Below, one piece after another: positions 41,852-50,164 of a DNA stretch of 64,000 nucleotides. How positions within the stretch are numbered: the first letter of the stretch is position 1; the number at the start of each line of letters is the position of its first letter. This stretch comes from Nitrososphaerota archaeon (GTDB lineage: Archaea > Thermoproteota > Nitrososphaeria > Nitrososphaerales > Gagatemarchaeaceae): contig JAPCJH010000001.1 in assembly GCA_027887045.1 (NCBI GenBank), positions 248,001-312,000 on the forward strand, given 5' to 3'. The notes below the pieces were generated by a model. The model worked only from the letters and a program-made list of their open reading frames with translations, had not been told where the DNA came from and did no database searches. The position numbers were made by a program, and so were the translations under genes.

Positions 41852-42007
41852 ATGGGACAAATGATGTCATGCGACTGCGGATGGACCCTAGTCTCTCCTC
41901 AAGGCGAAAGCGACGTCAAGAAACATGCCATGATGCACGTGAAAGATGCGCATCCGGGCATGATGATGTCTGACGCCGAATTGACGAAGATGATAAAGAC
42001 CGTTTAG
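41852..42007 (+). CDS. DUF1059-like small protein
   Basis: 51 residues from ATG 41852: MGQMMSCDCGWTLVSPQGE then VKKHAMMHVKDAHPGM. The C-x-C near the N-terminus and the H-x3-H...H cluster match DUF1059-type mini-proteins, which probably bind a metal. GTTTAAGTG at about 41819-41827 is a TATA-like element 30 bp upstream. An N-terminal extension to 41798 is unlikely. Confidence 0.7.
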   Translation: MGQMMSCDCGWTLVSPQGESDVKKHAMMHVKDAHPGMMMSDAELTKMIKTV

Positions 42008-42238
42008 GGTTTCCGTCCCGTCCTTTTCTTTCAGATGTGGCAAGACTCGGCTCTGCCCCGGCCGATGCCTTTCGAACTCTTCGTTCAGCGCTAGTGTCGT
42101 GTTGCGCACCTCCATCGTCTGTGAATTTCACTGATTCTGCGGTTGAGACGGGATGCGCAGTTGGGTCCCGTCAGCGCTGTCTTGGGAGGGGCACAACATC
42201 AAGGCTTTAATCTCAACGACAATTCGGGGCCAACAAAC

Positions 42239-44170
42239 TTGAGCGGGGGTCAAAGAAGACTGGCGGCAATCGTTTTCACCGATATGGTCGGTTACTCTGC
42301 CATCGCTCAGAGGGACGAGCCTCTGGCTCTCAAGCTACTCGACACCCAGAATGAGCTTGTCAGGTCCGTACTCAAGAATCACCAGGGACGCGAGGTCAAG
42401 ACAATAGGTGACGCGTTTCTACTCGAATTCGAAAGCGCCCTCGACGCCGTTCTGTGCTCGCTAGAGATTCAGAATGCGGTCAGCGAAAGGAACCAACGGT
42501 CCCCCGATACCGAAAGGATACTCCTGCGGATTGGAATCCATGCTGGCGATGTCATACATCGGGACGGGGACGTCTTTGGCGACGCCGTGAACATCGCGTC
42601 GAGGGTGGTTTCCTACTCTGAAGCTGGGAGCATTTGTGTCTCCGAGCAGGTGTACTATCAGATCAGGAACAAAGTTCAGTATGCGATGACGCGAATCCCG
42701 GAGCAATCGCTCAAGAACGTCGAGGAGAAAATCGATCTCTATCAGATTGGTCTGCAGAGTAAGGAGCCGTCGGGCACGACGGTCGCCGGAGACAGAAGGA
42801 GGAGGATCGCTGTCCTACCCTTCGCCAACATTAGTCCCGACCCCAATGATGGATACTTTGCGGATGGCTTGACCGACGAACTCATCTCGACTCTCTCAGG
42901 GGTGCACGGGCTGAGAGTGATAGCGAGGACATCAGTGGCCAGGTACAAGGAGACCGACAGGAGCGTGCCCCAGATAGGAAATGAGTTGCAGGCCGCCTTT
43001 CTTCTCGAGGGTAGCGTCAGGAAGGCCGGGAACAAGGTGCGGGTGAATGCTCAGCTCGTCGACGTTGAAAGCCAGGAAGACATCTGGTCTAACCACTACG
43101 ACAGAGAATTGGACGACGTCTTTTCAATCCAGAATGACATCGCGAGGCGGGTCTCGGACTCGCTGCAGGTGACAATCCATGAAAGAGAGCAAGCCCGCGT
43201 CGGAAGGAAGGAAACTCAAAATTCCGCCGCGTACATAGCCTATCTGAAGGGGAGGACCTTCCTTCACGAGGGGACAGAAAAGGCTGTCATGGCCGCCAAG
43301 CGGCAATTCGAGGCAGCGATACAAGAAGACCCTCGATATGCAAAGGCGCACTCGGGACTGGCCGATTGTTACATGCTGCTAAGCGATTACTTGTTCGCTC
43401 CGGTCCCGAATGCACTGGCCGACGCGAGAGCAAGTATTGAGAGAGCCCTCTCGCTCGATCCCGACCTTCCCGAAGCTTTGGCTTCGCAGGCCAACCTATG
43501 CGTCTATGATTACAAATTCGCCGAGGCGGAGATGGGGTTCAGGAGAGCTATCGCGCTGAATCCCAGTTACGCTTCTGCCCATCACTGGTATTCTATTTGT
43601 CTGGCGCAATTCGGCCGGTACGACGACGCCTGGAGGGAGGTCACCATCGCCCAGGAGCTCGACCCTCTATCTTCGGCCATCGCCATTTCTGTCTTTTACA
43701 GGGCAATCATGTCAGGAAGGCTCGACGAGGCCCAGCGAAGGATAAGGAAGCTTGAGGAGATTGACCCAGCAAGTCCTCTTGTTCTCGAAGCCCGGATGGC
43801 GTACAGTTTTGCCAGGAAGGAGTGGGGAGATGCGCTCGTCAATCTTCGGAAGATGATTGAGGCTGACCCCTCAGACCCGTTCCTTGAAATGGACTTGGGT
43901 TACATCTATGGTGTTACCGGGAAAAAGCAGGAGGCCCTGGAGCTGACGGAGAAGCTGAAGAAGGTGGACGAAGGCTTGCGCATCAAAGGACAGGCCCTTG
44001 CTTTTGTTTACGCTGGGCTGGGGGACCTCGACGAGAGCTTCAGATGGCTGGACTTCGCTATCGAAAAACGGGAGATTTTCGTGGGATGGTTCAGAGGATA
44101 TCCCTTGCTGGAAAACGTGAAGAGGGACCCAAGATTCGCGGACGTCCTTAGAAGAACGCATTTGAATTAG
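42239..44170 (+). CDS. Class III adenylate/guanylate cyclase with TolB-like and TPR domains
   Basis: 643 residues from TTG 42239; CTTTAATCT at 42203-42211 is a TATA element about 30 bp upstream, and the 32 residues before it lack similarity. Domains: class III cyclase (about 5-180; LAAIVFTDMVGYSAIAQRDE with metal-binding Asp, KTIGDAFLLEF, IGIHAGDVIHRDGDVFGDAVNIASRV), a TolB/FlgO-like segment (about 190-320: IAVLPFANISPDPNDGYFADGLTDEL), and TPR repeats (about 360-630). The architecture is common in bacteria and rarer in archaea. It is one of two cyclase genes in this window. Confidence 0.88.
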   Translation: MSGGQRRLAAIVFTDMVGYSAIAQRDEPLALKLLDTQNELVRSVLKNHQGREVKTIGDAFLLEFESALDAVLCSLEIQNAVSERNQRSPDTERILLRIGIHAGDVIHRDGDVFGDAVNIASRVVSYSEAGSICVSEQVYYQIRNKVQYAMTRIPEQSLKNVEEKIDLYQIGLQSKEPSGTTVAGDRRRRIAVLPFANISPDPNDGYFADGLTDELISTLSGVHGLRVIARTSVARYKETDRSVPQIGNELQAAFLLEGSVRKAGNKVRVNAQLVDVESQEDIWSNHYDRELDDVFSIQNDIARRVSDSLQVTIHEREQARVGRKETQNSAAYIAYLKGRTFLHEGTEKAVMAAKRQFEAAIQEDPRYAKAHSGLADCYMLLSDYLFAPVPNALADARASIERALSLDPDLPEALASQANLCVYDYKFAEAEMGFRRAIALNPSYASAHHWYSICLAQFGRYDDAWREVTIAQELDPLSSAIAISVFYRAIMSGRLDEAQRRIRKLEEIDPASPLVLEARMAYSFARKEWGDALVNLRKMIEADPSDPFLEMDLGYIYGVTGKKQEALELTEKLKKVDEGLRIKGQALAFVYAGLGDLDESFRWLDFAIEKREIFVGWFRGYPLLENVKRDPRFADVLRRTHLN

Positions 44171-44196
44171 GACCCCGAAATTGTGTTGCGACCATC

Positions 44197-44649
44197 CTAG
44201 GCTTTGGGGGATGATGGACGATACGATAGGAGCAAACCGATGATCACGATTAACGCATCGACAACGGCTAGGGCCCAGGTAGTTCCGCCTATGCTCAAGT
44301 TGGAAGCCGCGTAAGCGAGAAACGCAATCGGCCCGAGCCAAAGCAGATTCCATGCCCAACGGTCTCCCTTCCTCAACCCGGTTGCAGAGAGGCCCATGAT
44401 CAGGAGGCCGAGGAACGTCTCTTGAACGCCAAACGCTCCAATGAAGTAGCTCGTTAGCTTGGCTGCAGCGGGGCTCTGTGATTGTATCGTCAGCCAGCTC
44501 AGTCCGGTGAGACTTACCACCCCTGGGTTGTCAAGAGGCGCCGGGGAGACCACCAATATCAGGGACGTTATGACGTCGATCATGCCGGCGATGAAGACCA
44601 GCAGCCAACCGTACTTCCGGTAGGATTTCCCCTTCGATGGAACAGCCAT
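44197..44649 (-). CDS. Four-helix membrane protein, unknown
   Basis: 150 residues from ATG 44649 (MAVPSKGKSYRKYGWLLVF); a TATA-like ATTAAATATC at about 44670-44680 lies 25-30 bp upstream, so the longer reading to 44688 is unlikely. Four hydrophobic segments (about 15-35, 65-90, 93-115, 120-142). No motif of known families. It converges on the cyclase gene. Confidence 0.6.
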   Translation of the reverse strand: MAVPSKGKSYRKYGWLLVFIAGMIDVITSLILVVSPAPLDNPGVVSLTGLSWLTIQSQSPAAAKLTSYFIGAFGVQETFLGLLIMGLSATGLRKGDRWAWNLLWLGPIAFLAYAASNLSIGGTTWALAVVDALIVIIGLLLSYRPSSPKA

Positions 44650-44795
44650 ACGTTTCGAGAGAAACAAAGCTAGATATTTAATCATCAACCATCAAATCGA
44701 CCGTGCTACTAAGGTATGGACCCTGGACCGGAGCCCCATCGTGAACCGTCCGCTTGTGGATAGAACTAAAGTGAGACACTCCTAGGGGATCTCGA

Positions 44796-46184
44796 ATGAA
44801 ATTGCGGAAAGTTCCTTCTGCAGGCCTCCTCGTGTTCCTATCAGCACTCGTCGTTTACACGATGTCCCTGAACGGCGTTTGGTCCACTGACCACGCAACC
44901 AGTTTCATGCAGCTCGACTATTCGCTCTGGACCAATCACACAGTCGCGCTCGGGAGGGCGGGAAACTTTGATCCTCAATCCGTCGACGACTTTGTGTACA
45001 ATGGGAACTACTACAGTGCGTTTGCCCCCGGCGCTGCAGTGCTCGCTCTCCCGTTCGTGGGCCTGGGCTTCATGCTAGACGGCCACTTCACACTCTATGG
45101 AAACGCCATGCTCCTGTCCGAGTTCTTCGTGGCTCTGACCAACTCGATTGCGACTTACATCTTGTACAAGCTTGCGTCACTCTATTTCAACAAGAAGACG
45201 TCGACGTTCATTGCTTTCGCGTACGCGTTCTCGACCATCAGCTGGCCCTTCGCTACCTACTTTTTCCAGAGCGACGTTTCGGCAATGTTGGATCTACTTG
45301 CCGCATACATCGTCATCAGGATGGCTCGGAGCCACGCGGGTAGGATTCGAGAGGCTATCGCCTGCGGAGCTGCGGTGGGTGCTGCGCTGACGGTTGATTA
45401 TGTCAACGCGATATTCGTTCCAATAATCTTTCTATTCCTGGTGTACACGTTCAAGAAAGAGAAAGCTACGGTCTTGAAAACCTCCCTCGGATTCCTTCTA
45501 ACTTCTTCGATGGGGCTCCTTTCGCTGGCGCTCTACAACCTGGCGGCATTCGGAAACATGTTCGTCAGTTCGGAGCAGGTCTACTCGAACTCCTCACTGC
45601 TTCGAGATTTTTCATTCCCGCTGCCCTTGGGGCTGTACCTTAACCTCTTTTCCCCGTTCCGGGGACTCTTTGTTTACTGTCCCATCCTCATACTCGGCGC
45701 GTTGGGATTCTACATTATGGTCAGGCGTTCGGGGAAAGTGGACGAAGGTCTTCTTCTCTTGGCCTGTTTTTTGGGCATCCTGATCCCATACTCTATGTGG
45801 CACGACGCAGCGGGGGGCGTCTCGTTCGGTCCGCGGTTCCTTGTTCCAGCGATACCCTTCCTTCTTCTGCCCGCGGGTTTCTTGCTGGAACAGAGGAGTC
45901 GGGGCTCGTCCTTCTTTGCTTATGCGCTCTACTTCGCTGGGGTACTCTTCAACGGAGTGGCCGCCGTTACTTCGGCCATCCCACCCGTGGAGGCGATTTC
46001 GAATTTCCCGTTCCTGACCCACACTCTTCCTTCGTTTCTTGGCGACCAGCTAGACACTTGGTGGTGGGGATCGACGGGCCAGCTCTGGTGGATTCCTGCT
46101 TCCTTTCTGATCATAGCGGCAGGCTCATTGCCCCTCGTAGCGAATCGCGTTTTCAGCCGCAGAGAAAGCGCCCGGGTGAGGTAG
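44796..46184 (+). CDS. Polytopic GT-C-like membrane protein (putative glycosyltransferase)
   Basis: 462 residues with about eleven membrane segments. The first loop, GVWSTDHATSFMQLDYSLWTNHTVALGRAG...DDFVYNGNYYSAFAPGAAVLALPF, is reminiscent of dolichyl-phosphate-mannose-type (GT-C) transferases with an acidic first extracellular loop, but the canonical DE pair is not certain. It probably glycosylates lipid or protein on the outer face. Start ATG 44796. Confidence 0.6.
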   Translation: MKLRKVPSAGLLVFLSALVVYTMSLNGVWSTDHATSFMQLDYSLWTNHTVALGRAGNFDPQSVDDFVYNGNYYSAFAPGAAVLALPFVGLGFMLDGHFTLYGNAMLLSEFFVALTNSIATYILYKLASLYFNKKTSTFIAFAYAFSTISWPFATYFFQSDVSAMLDLLAAYIVIRMARSHAGRIREAIACGAAVGAALTVDYVNAIFVPIIFLFLVYTFKKEKATVLKTSLGFLLTSSMGLLSLALYNLAAFGNMFVSSEQVYSNSSLLRDFSFPLPLGLYLNLFSPFRGLFVYCPILILGALGFYIMVRRSGKVDEGLLLLACFLGILIPYSMWHDAAGGVSFGPRFLVPAIPFLLLPAGFLLEQRSRGSSFFAYALYFAGVLFNGVAAVTSAIPPVEAISNFPFLTHTLPSFLGDQLDTWWWGSTGQLWWIPASFLIIAAGSLPLVANRVFSRRESARVR

Positions 46185-46285
46185 ATGGAGATCTCTTACT
46201 TTGCTCCGCATGACTGCTAGTAATCCTGACCAAGTTTAATAATCGTTGACCGTCAATTGGGCGTGTCATAAAGAGGGAACAAGCG

Positions 46286-46664
46286 TTGAAACAGCCAAAA
46301 AAAATCGCTTTACGAGCGGCTGGGTGGATACGATTCAATTGCGGCGTTTGTTACTGATTACATAATTCGAATACGTGCGGACCCACAATTCGCCCGATTT
46401 TCGACCTCGCGCGGGACTGATAAGAAAAGGAGAGACCTCCAGCTGAATATCGACTATATGTGCAAGGTCACGGGCGGCTCCAATTACTACATGGGGCGTG
46501 AGATTAAGACCGCACACGCCGGGCTGAACATCTCCGGCGGAGATTGGAAAAAGAACATGAGGTACTTGGCCCAGGCGCTCGACAGATGCAAGGTGCCCCA
46601 AAAGGAAAAGGAAGAAGTGCTTGCAATAGTCGAGAACATGAAACGAGATATCGTGGAAAATTAG
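46286..46664 (+). CDS. Group I truncated haemoglobin, frameshifted at an A8 run
   Basis: The globin reads SLYERLGGYDSIAAFVTDYI, then ADPQFARF, DYMCKVTGGSNYYMGR, IKTAHAGLNISGGDWKK and MKRDIVEN to TAG 46664. This is a complete trHbI fold with proximal His in KTAHAGL. The in-frame sequence has no start codon. TTG 46286 (after AGAGGG, with TTTAATAAT as TATA at 46235-46243) is in a different frame, and deleting one A from the A8 run at 46297-46304 joins them as MKQPKKSLYERLGG. This is either a sequencing or mutational indel, or slippage at the homopolymer. Confidence 0.78.
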
Positions 46665-46721
46665 TCGCCTTCGAAAATAGTTGAATTCATCGAAAAAAAG
46701 CAAGAATCAGACCGAGGGGAA

Positions 46722-46743
46722 GGTTCGAATCCCACCGAGCCCG
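46722..46743 (+). repeat. tRNA-3'-end-like repeat (type B)
   Basis: GGTTCGAATCCCACCGAGCCCG resembles a T-loop plus acceptor strand of a tRNA gene, but no matching 5' acceptor (GGGCTCG) or cloverleaf is found upstream. It is one of several such pieces between 46.7 and 54.1 kb. Confidence 0.5.
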
Positions 46744-46816
46744 TTATGAAATAGCTCAGAATGAACTCTTTTTGTTTGATGGAGCCCCATTCTGGTTAGT
46801 CTGGCTATCCGTGACT

Positions 46817-46841
46817 TGTGGTCGCCGGGGGCTATCGAACC
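46817..46841 (-). repeat. tRNA-3'-end-like repeat (type A variant)
   Basis: On the minus strand GGTTCGATAGCCCCCGGCG then ACCACA ends like a tRNA. It is related to the GACCGCA-ended repeats farther right (TGTGGTCGCCGGG on the plus strand). No complete tRNA is present. Confidence 0.4.
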
Positions 46842-46871
46842 ATATGTGGGTCAGCATAGACGCAGGAGTAT

Positions 46872-47618
46872 TCACTTCCACTTTGTGAGTATCTCTTCCC
46901 TGCGGAACGTAGCCCTAGCGACGTAAAGGAGAAGGAGGTCGGCTAGCAAGAGTATACCTGAAATGATGAGAAGGTTGCTGGTATCGCCGAGCGATACTAT
47001 GTTGAGTTCACCGCCGACGTAGATCCCCGCGAATGGGGCGACCATGAAGGCTCCCAGCTGCTGTCCTGTACGCACATCGGTCACCCTCGACGAGATGATC
47101 ACGTTCGCCCCCACGCTCATTGCGACCGCGAGGGGGACCATGAGGAGGAGGACGATGCCGGTGTTCCAGTTGGGGAAATAGTAGTAACCCAGCGTGCCAT
47201 GCGATACCAGATCCATGAGGATCATGAAGACCACAGCCCCCCCGAACACCCCACCGAGTGGTGGCAGGAACGCCGAGATTCCCTTCCCGAGGAGGATCTC
47301 GCTGTCCGTCGTTGGCGTGGCGAGGAGCGGCTCGAGGCTCTTCTCGACCTTCTCGCCGACTATGGTGTAGGAGGCGATGGGTGTCGGAAGGTACGCCGCG
47401 AGTATGAGGTAGAAGAAGAGGAACGATGGCAGAAGCACGACGAGTCGCGCTTCAGGTATGCCTGCGGCGCCGTTCCTTTGGCCAGCGAAGTCTATCACGA
47501 GGGGAATCAAGACCGCGACGATGAAGGGGACTGCAGCGATCGAGTAGATTATGTTCTTCTTCTTACTGAACGTCTTGAAGTCCTTTGCAGCTATTACCCA
47601 CGATTTGGAGAGTCTCAT
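46872..47618 (-). CDS. ABC-2 type transporter permease
   Basis: 248 residues with six membrane segments, starting with the typical AAKDFKTFSKKKNIIYSI N-terminus and containing VGEKVEKSLEPLLATPTTDSEILLGKGI, the conserved ABC-2 loop. It follows its ATPase gene directly (0-bp spacing). It exports an unknown substrate or assembles surface material. Start ATG 47618. GTG-rich loops and length are normal for the family. Confidence 0.88.
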   Translation of the reverse strand: MRLSKSWVIAAKDFKTFSKKKNIIYSIAAVPFIVAVLIPLVIDFAGQRNGAAGIPEARLVVLLPSFLFFYLILAAYLPTPIASYTIVGEKVEKSLEPLLATPTTDSEILLGKGISAFLPPLGGVFGGAVVFMILMDLVSHGTLGYYYFPNWNTGIVLLLMVPLAVAMSVGANVIISSRVTDVRTGQQLGAFMVAPFAGIYVGGELNIVSLGDTSNLLIISGILLLADLLLLYVARATFRREEILTKWK

Positions 47619-48539
47619 CTACTTCTCCTCCCTCACCAGTTTCAGATATGCGTCCTCCAGCGATGAGCCGACCACGGTAACAGACTGGATTCGTCCGCCA
47701 GCTCGAGTTATCGCGTCCACGATGGTGGCGTTCTCCTTCTCTGGATTGGTCACATCAATCGTCAATTTGTTCCCGTCGACGGTCATGTTCCCCAGGGGCA
47801 GTTTCTTCAAGGCCGCCAGTATCGCGTCGTTCACCTGCTCCAGCTGAACCACGGTCTTCCTCCCGCGCGTCGACCCCTCGAGTTCTGCGGGGGTGCCTAT
47901 CGCCATCAGCTTGGTGTTCAATATGCCGATCCTGTCGCAGATCCTCTGCGCCTCGTCGAGGTTGTGGGTGTTAAGGAAGATGGTCCTCTTCTCCTTCTTG
48001 AGGTCCAGTATAAAGTCCCTGACGGTCTTCGCTGACTCAGGGTCCAGGTTCGCTGTGGGCTCGTCCATGAACAGCACCTTGGGGTCGTGGATGAGCGAGC
48101 GCGCTACCGCGAGCTTCTGCTTCATCCCCTTCGAGAAGGTTCCCGCCGCGACGTCCTTCTTCTCCCAGAGCCCGAGAAGCTTCAGGAAGCGCTCGATATT
48201 CTCTTTTCTCTGGGCCTCGGTGCAGTCATAGAGCTTCCCGTAGAAATCGAGGTTGTCGTAGGCGCTCAGTTCGTCGTAGAGGCCCACGCTGTCGGGGACG
48301 AACCCTATGAGCTTCCTGATCTTCAACGAATCGGGTCCGTTTCCCACCTCGTATCCTCCTATGCTTGCCGTCCCGCTGGTCTTGGATATCAGGCAGCAGA
48401 GCATCCTGACTGTGGTCGTCTTTCCGGCTCCGTTCGGGCCCAGGAACCCGAAGACCTCTCCCTCCTCTATGCGGAGCGTGACCCCGTCGACAGCGGTGAG
48501 GTCGCCGAATTTCCTGGTAAGGTTCTCAGTCTCGATCAA
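47619..48539 (-). CDS. ABC transporter ATPase (CcmA/DrrA-like)
   Basis: 306 residues: Walker A GPNGAGKTTTVRML, signature FSKGMKQKLAVARSL, Walker B KVLFMDEPTANLD, H-loop NTHNLDE, then a C-terminal extension (about 215-306) as in drug or lipid exporters of the DrrA type. It energises the ABC-2 permease encoded immediately downstream. Start ATG 48539. Confidence 0.92.
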   Translation of the reverse strand: MIETENLTRKFGDLTAVDGVTLRIEEGEVFGFLGPNGAGKTTTVRMLCCLISKTSGTASIGGYEVGNGPDSLKIRKLIGFVPDSVGLYDELSAYDNLDFYGKLYDCTEAQRKENIERFLKLLGLWEKKDVAAGTFSKGMKQKLAVARSLIHDPKVLFMDEPTANLDPESAKTVRDFILDLKKEKRTIFLNTHNLDEAQRICDRIGILNTKLMAIGTPAELEGSTRGRKTVVQLEQVNDAILAALKKLPLGNMTVDGNKLTIDVTNPEKENATIVDAITRAGGRIQSVTVVGSSLEDAYLKLVREEK

Positions 48540-48642
48540 ACGGAATCCCCGATGACATCAACCCGAGCCTGAGAAACTAGAAAAGGATACCGTCCAAAAC
48601 CACGGCCATAACATTTCAGGTTCACTGCTTAGCCATGCTTGT

Positions 48643-48897
48643 CTAGAGTAATGGCTGAGCTTTTTCGCCATCAACCATTAGTTCGATCGGATGAAGTAGT
48701 CCGACGATTATTTTGACGTGATGTGGTTCGGAACTTCCGACATCAAACTGGAATTTCTTTGCGAGCGGGTTATAATGGAATTCATTTGCAACAATCACAT
48801 CGTCCTGCTCGATCTTGATATGCTTCATAATCATATCCCACTCGACACTGAAGAAGTGCTTTTTCTTCTCTCCGATTTCAAATTTTTCTTTCGGCAT
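48643..48897 (-). CDS. Small protein (84 aa), unknown
   Basis: 84 residues from ATG 48897 with a good ribosome-binding site (GAGGTGA). KHFFSVEWDMIMKHIKIEQDDVIVANEFHYNPLAKKFQFDVGSSEPHHVKIIVGLLHPIELMVDGEKA has even strand-rich patterning. No family is recognised. It lies between the ABC ATPase gene and a long non-coding stretch. Confidence 0.6.
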   Translation of the reverse strand: MPKEKFEIGEKKKHFFSVEWDMIMKHIKIEQDDVIVANEFHYNPLAKKFQFDVGSSEPHHVKIIVGLLHPIELMVDGEKAQPLL

Positions 48898-49133
48898 TTT
48901 CTTTCACCTCTATCCCTAGTCTCTCACATTAGAGCCTTTCGGCTTGAAGTCTGTCGGACTTTGCTCGATAGAATTCGGAGCCTTGATATCCAACGAGGGT
49001 TTGCAGTCGGGATCTGCCCACGACCTTTCCCTATCGAAATTTAGAATTTCGTTCCCTTTGGGCTTGTCGCGACTCCATGAGAGACCCCCTCACACCACAG
49101 GGGTGATGCAATTCCTAAATTCCTCAAACCCGG

Positions 49134-49164
49134 TTTCTAACCCCATTCCAAACGGGGATAGAAA
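49134..49164. other. Stem-loop in long intergenic region
   Basis: TTTCTA-A-CCCC pairs with GGGG-A-TAGAAA around a 9-nt loop (ATTCCAAAC), giving ten base pairs with one mismatch. It could be a terminator or part of a structured RNA. No T-run follows. Confidence 0.4.
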
Positions 49165-49268
49165 TGGGCTCCAAACCTAATACAAACCTCATTTCGAGCT
49201 AGTTAGTATGGTGCGGGGGGTGGGAATTTATGGGTTCGCGTTCAAATCTGTGACGATGGGAAGGCCAG

Positions 49269-49289
49269 GGTTCGAATCTGAGGCGCCCA
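49269..49289 (+). repeat. tRNA-3'-end-like repeat (type B variant)
   Basis: GGTTCGAATCTGAGGCGCCC then A looks like a T-loop followed by a GGCGCCC acceptor strand. The T-stem does not pair properly and no 5' half is present, so this is a fragment. Confidence 0.4.
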
Positions 49290-49377
49290 TCTTAGGCACA
49301 CGCCGATTTTTTCCGAATACGGACCCTCGGCACATGAAGGCAGGAATCGGCTTGGACTAGAAGTCTTGTCACTGGGG

Positions 49378-49420
49378 TGCGGTCGCAGGGACCACCGACT
49401 ACAGGTGTAGTCGAAATCCG
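49378..49420 (-). repeat. Hairpin repeat with type A end
   Basis: TGCGGTCGCAGGGACCACC, then the hairpin GACTAC-aggt-GTAGTC, then GAAATCCG. A diverged second copy lies at 50102-50144. The copies flank the YjbR-like gene (49423-49938) on both sides. Confidence 0.5.
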
Positions 49421-49422
49421 GG

Positions 49423-49938
49423 TCAGGGTTTTCTAAGATAATTGGCGGCCTGATTCAGCTGCAGTCCCATTTTGGCGGGGTTCTTGAAATTGCGCACCTC
49501 CATGATTACTTGGATTCTCTTCAATGATGGCTTCATCCTGAATCTGATGCTCGGGAAGTTTTCCATCGCTCTTTCGACTGCTTTCCTGGCTTGCTGGGTC
49601 TTTGGGAGGGAGACACGCTTGATACCGATGGCGTATTGATACGACGATTCAATCAGCTCTTTTGCTTTGTCCATGTCGGCAGGAGAATTGATCCTTAGCC
49701 TTACCCAGCCATAGGCGCCATACTGAGGGTGGGGAATCACTCCCGGGATCTTGTCGACGACCTCAGTGACCTTATCCCAGACGAGGGTTTCCAGCAAAAG
49801 TGTGCCTCCCCGGTGGAAATGGCAGAAGAACCTCTTACCGACGAAGAACGCTTCTCCTCCAAACCTGGAGCCCAATTTGACCCCTGGAAGTCCTAGTAGG
49901 ATGCTCCGCAGGTTGGCGTACTCCCTCTCCATGGGCAT
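49423..49938 (-). CDS. MmcQ/YjbR-like protein with extension
   Basis: 171 residues. The first 110 match the MmcQ/YjbR fold: FGGEAFFVGKRFFCHFHRGGTLLLE, VIPHPQYGAYGWVRLRINSPADM and KELIESSYQYA. A basic C-terminal segment (RMKPSLKRIQVIMEVRNF) follows. YjbR proteins are cytoplasmic, DNA-binding-like and of unknown role. The gene is bounded by hairpin repeats at 49378 and 50024-50144. Start ATG 49938. Confidence 0.7.
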   Translation of the reverse strand: MPMEREYANLRSILLGLPGVKLGSRFGGEAFFVGKRFFCHFHRGGTLLLETLVWDKVTEVVDKIPGVIPHPQYGAYGWVRLRINSPADMDKAKELIESSYQYAIGIKRVSLPKTQQARKAVERAMENFPSIRFRMKPSLKRIQVIMEVRNFKNPAKMGLQLNQAANYLRKP

Positions 49939-50023
49939 CGACTCGGAAGCACGGGTTGTGACTAATAGGATTTGAATCCAGCATCTCGTTCGACGTTGGG
50001 GATTCCCTCATGTGGTGATGAGC

Positions 50024-50051
50024 GAAAGTAATGTGCGGTCGCCGGGATTTC
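50024..50051 (-). repeat. Type A repeat, copy 1 (28 bp)
   Basis: GAAAGTAATG then TGCGGTCGCCGGGATTTC; the same 28 bp recur at 51682-51709 with one mismatch. The minus strand reads GAAATCCCGGCGACCGCA, the 3' half of a tRNA T-arm plus acceptor and discriminator. A perfect palindrome AGCACAAT-AA-ATTGTGCT follows at 50052-50069. Confidence 0.7.
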
Positions 50052-50101
50052 AGCACAATAAATTGTGCTCAAAGCAGCTACATCTTAGACTTGACAGGTT
50101 G

Positions 50102-50144
50102 TGCTGTCGCAGGGACGACCGAACTACATGTAGGTCGGAAATCC
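50102..50144 (-). repeat. Hairpin repeat, second copy
   Basis: TGCTGTCGCAGGGACGACC, the palindromic core CTACATGTAG, then GGTCGGAAATCC. It aligns with 49378-49420 along its length. It ends 20 bp before the alpha/beta hydrolase gene start. Confidence 0.5.
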
Positions 50145-50164
50145 ACAAAAAATGCTATTAAGGT

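Larger units (their letters stand above)
48898..49377. other. Non-coding stretch with hairpins
   Basis: No convincing gene. It holds an inverted repeat CGAAATT-tag-AATTTCG (49035-49051), a small hairpin CCCCT/AGGGG (49086-49103), a larger hairpin at 49134-49164, and a T-loop-like piece at 49269-49289. An untranslated RNA is possible but unsupported. Confidence 0.4.

Noticed and set aside
48944..49180. 78-residue frame in the 525-bp non-coding stretch
   Set aside because: Pro/Ser/Asn-rich without patterning, crosses two hairpins, and has no promoter or ribosome-binding site.
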